Source: CBDCVN01 sp965223045
GTDB taxonomy: Bacteria; Deinococcota; Deinococci; Deinococcales; Trueperaceae
NCBI GenBank assembly: GCA_965223045.1
Contig: CBDCVN010000013.1
Location: forward strand, 3,472,001-3,536,000
Length of the DNA: 64,000 nt
Reading direction: 5' to 3'
Part shown: one piece after another, positions 60,346 through 64,000 of the stretch
How the letters are laid out: each line of letters opens with the position of its first letter
How positions within the stretch are numbered: position 1 is the first letter of the stretch
The notes under the pieces: model-generated
Databases searched by the model: none
Seen by the model: the letters and a program-made list of their open reading frames with translations, nothing else
What the model was told of the DNA's origin: nothing
Translations under genes and position numbers: made by a program

Positions 60346-62978
60346 AGCCTGAATGTCGTAATGACTGTGTTGATCCTCTCGAGTTTCCTAAAAATATTTA
60401 CAACAGGTCTGGTCTAGAGCATATTGATTACCGCATTGGTACTTACTCAGATTTTTTAGAGTCCATGCTAAGAAAGCTAAATCAAAATGCAGTACTTGCA
60501 AATTGGACTTATAGAGAGCCTGATGACCCGGGCATTGCTTTGTTAGAAGGGGCTGCGGTTATTGGTGACATACTAACTTTTTATCAAGAGCATTATGCCA
60601 ATGAAGCTTATTTACGTACTGCCAATTGGCGTGAAAGCATAAGTGATCTAGTTAGGCTTCTGGGTTACCGTCTTTCACCAGGAGTAGGTGGTAAGGCTAC
60701 CTTTGCTTTTGAGGTAAAGGGTAATAAGCCTGTAATTATTCCCAAGGGGTTTCCTGTTAAGGCGCAGCTCGAGCACGTAAAACAACCAGCAGAATTTGAA
60801 ACCACTCAAGAAGCAATTACCTATCCTGAACTAAGTAAATTTCATTTGTATAGGCCAAGCCATTTCCCAGAGTTTAATAAGAAAGTATCTGTTTTTTCTG
60901 TAGAAACTAGGGAGCTTGAAAAAGTTGGTGTAGAAATTAATGTAAAAGATAAGCTTATGCTTCTAGATACAATTGAAAACCCTATTGAAAGCCCTATTAA
61001 AAATGCTCAAGTTGCAGTGGTTAAAAAAGTAGAAACACAGTTTGATCGCACTAATATTACTATTGAGGGCAGTTGGAGGAAAGACCGTGGTTTAAGTATC
61101 TCAGCATTTAAATTAGACCGAACCTTTCGTCATTTTGGTCACAATGCACCATATAAAGTTATTACAGTTACCGATGGAGAACCCTCACAAACCGATATTT
61201 ATTACAAACGTAATCTTGGTAAAGTTACTAAGAGTATAGACAATGCTACAACTCCCACCAAAATTGATCCTTCATTCAAAGCCCATCAAATTCCACTTGA
61301 TAGTGAAATAGATGATCTATCTATAGGAAATAGCTTAATTATTCAAGGTTTAACTAAAGGAGTTATTGTACGTATAATCCTTGCTAACAAACCGGCCTCT
61401 ATGACTTGGGGGGCTTTAACAGGCGCAACTACATTGGTAACACTTGACAGAAAAATTGACAGAAAAATTGACAGTAACAATGACTCCAATGTAGATATTC
61501 GGAATCTGGTAATTTATGAAGCAGTAGGCAATAATTTTCCTTTACAAAGAGAACGACAAGCTAATGACAAGGCAGATGGGTCGGGACTTTGTTTCTTTGG
61601 CCCACTGGAAAGTTATACCAAGCTTAATCAAAGACGTTTAGCACTTCAAAAAGAAGATGGTATCAGCACAGAAGTACAGGTGACCACTAATACAGAAGAC
61701 CTTTCTATTTCTGATCCAGACATCAAGTTTAGGTATTTAAATGTTAGCCCTAACATTAGTGGGTTAGAAAGTAAGTTCACATTAGAGGACTTTGATCTCG
61801 AGTCCCCCAAAGTCATCGCTTATGGCAACTTAGTTGAAGCTAACCAAGGTAAAACAGAAAAAGAAGCTGTACTTGGTAATGGTGATAATAGGCAGACTTT
61901 CCAGAGTTTCAAACTACCTAAAAATCCTTTGACTTACCATATTGCTGCAAATGAAGTACCGCCAGAGGCCCCTGAATTACAGATTTATGTCAATAATCTT
62001 TTATGGACACGTGTGTCGAGCTTCTTTAACCGTAATCCTAAAGAAGAAATTTACATCGTACGCGAAGATGCCAAGGGTGATAGTTGGGTGCAGTTTGGAG
62101 ATGGCAAAACTGGCAAACGTTTGCCTTCTGGGCTTAAGAATGTGGTGGCTAAATACCGCAGTGGTGTGGGGGCTTATGGTCCTCCTAAACCAGAAACGAC
62201 TGTTCAAGCTGGTACTAGGCTTAGTAATCTTAAGAAAATTCAGCTTCCAGGAATAGTTACAGGTGGTGATGGTCCAGAGTCGGGTGATGTTGCTCGAGCA
62301 GCAGCCCCCAGCAAAATTCAAAGCCTAGATCGTTTAGTAAGCCTAAGTGATTTCGAAAACGAAGTTCTAGCAATGTCAGGTGTTTCTAAAGCACTAGCAG
62401 CATGGAATTTGGTTAATAATGTCCCTTCTGTAGTAATTATTGTGCTTATGGAAACAGGTAGAGGAAAAGAGATTGAAGAAGTTCGGCAAGTGTTGAACAA
62501 TTATAATCATTGCCGTGGGCCACAACGTTTTCCTATTAAGGTAGATAAGGGCGAAAGATTATATCTTTACCTAACTGTAAAAGTAGCCTATAATCCAAAT
62601 TACCGTCAAGAACTTGTTGAGAGAAATATTAAAGAAGCTTTAGGTGTTTCTGGGATCAAAGAAGATGGTTTTGATAGCTCGCAGGGGCTTTTTGCTCTTG
62701 GAAAACGCCGTTTTGGTCAAAGTGAGTACGCTAGTAGAATAGAAGGTACTATTCAAAATGTGGCTGGGGTGCGTTGGGCTGAGGTAATAGGCCTTGACTC
62801 ACTAGATGAAAGTGAAAATCCTCGAGATTTAAGCCTCCCTTCTGCTCAAAACCTTCATCCTGTAATCTCTTGTGATAATAAGCAGAATAATAAACAGAGT
62901 AATAAGCAAATTCTTAGTCTTTATAAAAATCACTTAACACTACTTCCAGTATCTGTTCCTGCTCAGGAGGCGTGTTAA
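60342..62978 (+). CDS. Baseplate J-type wedge protein 2 (Afp12 type)
   Basis: 878 residues. The start GLEHIDYRIGTYSDFLESMLRKLNQNAVLANWTYREPDDPGIALLEGAAVIGDILTFYQEHYANEAYLRTANWRESISDLVRLLGYRLSPGVGG matches the second wedge protein of extracellular contractile systems. LDRLVSLSDFENEVLAMSGVSKALAAWN and KEALGVSGIKEDGFDSSQGLFALGKRRFGQSEYASRIEGTIQNVAGVRWAEV are the later J-domain blocks. It pairs with 57892-60345 to form the baseplate wedges. The GTG start overlaps the previous stop (GTGA). The Asn/Lys-rich stretch near the C-terminus (NKQNNKQSNKQ) is low-complexity. Confidence 0.9.
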   Translation: MKPECRNDCVDPLEFPKNIYNRSGLEHIDYRIGTYSDFLESMLRKLNQNAVLANWTYREPDDPGIALLEGAAVIGDILTFYQEHYANEAYLRTANWRESISDLVRLLGYRLSPGVGGKATFAFEVKGNKPVIIPKGFPVKAQLEHVKQPAEFETTQEAITYPELSKFHLYRPSHFPEFNKKVSVFSVETRELEKVGVEINVKDKLMLLDTIENPIESPIKNAQVAVVKKVETQFDRTNITIEGSWRKDRGLSISAFKLDRTFRHFGHNAPYKVITVTDGEPSQTDIYYKRNLGKVTKSIDNATTPTKIDPSFKAHQIPLDSEIDDLSIGNSLIIQGLTKGVIVRIILANKPASMTWGALTGATTLVTLDRKIDRKIDSNNDSNVDIRNLVIYEAVGNNFPLQRERQANDKADGSGLCFFGPLESYTKLNQRRLALQKEDGISTEVQVTTNTEDLSISDPDIKFRYLNVSPNISGLESKFTLEDFDLESPKVIAYGNLVEANQGKTEKEAVLGNGDNRQTFQSFKLPKNPLTYHIAANEVPPEAPELQIYVNNLLWTRVSSFFNRNPKEEIYIVREDAKGDSWVQFGDGKTGKRLPSGLKNVVAKYRSGVGAYGPPKPETTVQAGTRLSNLKKIQLPGIVTGGDGPESGDVARAAAPSKIQSLDRLVSLSDFENEVLAMSGVSKALAAWNLVNNVPSVVIIVLMETGRGKEIEEVRQVLNNYNHCRGPQRFPIKVDKGERLYLYLTVKVAYNPNYRQELVERNIKEALGVSGIKEDGFDSSQGLFALGKRRFGQSEYASRIEGTIQNVAGVRWAEVIGLDSLDESENPRDLSLPSAQNLHPVISCDNKQNNKQSNKQILSLYKNHLTLLPVSVPAQEAC

Positions 62979-62979
62979 A

Positions 62980-64000
62980 ATGGGTGAAAGCCGTGTATCA
63001 CTTTACCAGAGGCTACCAGAGATTTACCGCATTAAAGACGAGGAACAAAACCCTCCTTATCAATTAAAGAACTACCTATCACTAGTTGAAGATGCTTTTA
63101 GTGCTATACACGAAAACATAGAAAATCTTTATAGTGACCTCTTTATAGAAACTTGTGATGACTGGGTAATTCCTTATATAGGTGACTTACTAGGTGTTAG
63201 CCATTTAAAAGGTGACCCTTGGACTTTACGTGCCGATGTAGCCAACACTATTGCTTTAAGGCGACGCAAGGGAACCAAAGCAAGTATAGAAAGGCTTACT
63301 TTTAACTTAACCAAGTGGGGAGTACATTGTGTAGAACTACGCGAGAATCTAGTATGGAACCAGCAGCTTAACCATCAGCGTCCTGATATTGGTGGTGACC
63401 CTCCTTATGCTGCTGTAGACCGTTTTGATCCTATTCGTGGTGGTACGGTAACTTTACGTGATCCAGCAATGCTTAGTTTGCTAAATACACCTTTTGATCC
63501 CTTTGGGCACATAGCTGACCTAAAACCTCCTAACTTTGGCAGTACCCGTTACAACTTGCCCAACTTGGCTATCTTTCTATGGAGACTAGAAGACTATCGT
63601 ATACAAGCAATAAAACCTATGTTTATAGAACCAGACATGGACACCGTAGATATGGATCCCCTAGATATCGACCCCATAGATATAGACGGTGCTTCAGATG
63701 AAAGTACTGAGGTGGCTACTCATGTTCTTCGCTTTGATGTACAACCCTTAGGTTACCCTGTCAGAATCTTTAATACCTATCAGTTTAACCCTGACAGAGA
63801 ACCACCAGTAGTTACAGAACTAGATAGAACTCCTAACCCAATTCCTAGGGTAAGGCTCAATGAAGGTGCAAAAGCAGGAAATCCTGAAGCTTATGTGGTT
63901 ATTAATAGCTACGACTCTACAGATTTTGATTCTATGTCAGTTTCACTTGATATTGCCGATGTAGGTTTGCAAATACACTTACCTGAATCAGAGTTTGCTG
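62980..64000 (+). CDS. gpI-type tail protein (Afp13/gp-I-like), cut by the window edge
   Basis: 340 residues visible, open to the last base. SLYQRLPEIYRIKDEEQNPPYQLKNYLSLVEDAFSAIHENIENLYSDLFIETCDDWVIPYIGDLLG and RADVANTIALRRRKGTKASIERLTFNLTKWGVHCVEL are the gpI / phage tail protein I family motif: a helical start that docks onto the J proteins. The later part (residues 190-340) is beta-rich and includes a repeat DTVDMDPLDIDPIDIDGAS, an acidic linker. GGAGG lies 10 bases before the ATG. In Afp this place leads to the fibre genes, so fibres, tape measure and cargo probably follow to the right. Confidence 0.85.
   Translation, partial: MGESRVSLYQRLPEIYRIKDEEQNPPYQLKNYLSLVEDAFSAIHENIENLYSDLFIETCDDWVIPYIGDLLGVSHLKGDPWTLRADVANTIALRRRKGTKASIERLTFNLTKWGVHCVELRENLVWNQQLNHQRPDIGGDPPYAAVDRFDPIRGGTVTLRDPAMLSLLNTPFDPFGHIADLKPPNFGSTRYNLPNLAIFLWRLEDYRIQAIKPMFIEPDMDTVDMDPLDIDPIDIDGASDESTEVATHVLRFDVQPLGYPVRIFNTYQFNPDREPPVVTELDRTPNPIPRVRLNEGAKAGNPEAYVVINSYDSTDFDSMSVSLDIADVGLQIHLPESEFA

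Noticed and set aside
1..64000. CRISPR arrays, rRNA genes and complete tRNA genes
   Set aside because: I found no regularly spaced direct repeats, no rRNA-like sequence, and only the 3' half of one tRNA.
46278..64000. Prophage or R-type pyocin instead of an injection system
   Set aside because: The DUF4255 protein and the AAA+ ATPase are hallmarks of extracellular contractile systems, and no capsid, terminase or lysis gene is in the operon. The terminase genes are 26 kb away on other transcription units.

Overview
The window is 64 kb of AT-rich bacterial DNA (roughly 35-40 % GC by eye). It carries many insertion sequences of kinds common in cyanobacteria and their relatives (IS5-like, IS701-like, ISKra4-like), TTG and GTG starts, Tat and lipoprotein signals, and a contractile-injection operon. 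I cannot fix the phylum. A Gram-negative-type genome, possibly cyanobacterial or a non-photosynthetic relative, is a guess from family resemblance. One genome-wide mark stands out: the palindrome CTCGAG occurs about 77 times (about 8 expected at this composition). It is spread over native genes of every region but is absent from all insertion sequences.

Layout. (1) 0.3-10.4 kb: a polyamine-type cluster. It holds an ATP-grasp ligase related to glutathione synthetase, an N-formylglutamate-amidohydrolase/DUF1704 fusion, a stub of a glycosyltransferase, a flippase-like membrane protein, an ornithine/lysine-type PLP decarboxylase, a deoxyhypusine-synthase homologue and an agmatinase broken by an IS; convergent to these are a cupin and a class III aminotransferase. 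(2) 10.7-15.4 kb: a YVTN beta-propeller, an MscS channel paired with a DUF432 protein, and a Tat-exported dienelactone hydrolase. (3) 15.5-17.7 kb: three mobile elements back to back (IS, IS, MITE). (4) 18.2-25.1 kb: phage-derived and plasmid-like genes: a two-gene terminase, two lipoproteins, a DNA-binding protein with a divergent promoter/operator, a DUF433/DUF5615 toxin-antitoxin pair and an orphan antitoxin-like gene.

(5) 25.1-44.4 kb: an integrated element. It begins at the 3' half of a tRNA-Met(CAT) gene, followed by a tyrosine integrase (split by an IS), a lambda-like divergent operator, helix-turn-helix genes, a prim-pol/DUF3987 replication protein, a ParB-DNA methyltransferase fusion (split by a MITE), another gene split by an IS701-type element, small-terminase-like genes, DUF4419 and a beta-helix protein. 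No capsid or tail genes accompany the packaging genes, so this is a plasmid/phage-satellite type island. It appears to be decaying: its integrase and ParB-methylase are both interrupted, though each insertion can be removed in silico to restore the frame.

(6) 46.3 kb to the end: one tightly overlapping operon for an extracellular or cell-anchored contractile injection system. It encodes sheath, tube, hub chaperone, DUF4255 cap-type protein, AAA+ ATPase, tube-end protein, LysM protein, hub, spike, PAAR-like tip, gp25, two J-type baseplate wedge proteins and the start of a gpI-type protein running off the window. Fibres, tape measure and cargo are not visible and probably lie to the right.

The observations I find most unusual are the CTCGAG signature, a run of hairpins inside the coding sequence of the ParB-methylase linker whose stems change in a compensating way while the loop and peptide motif stay constant, and the combination of ATP-grasp, FGase-DUF1704 and polyamine enzymes in one cluster.
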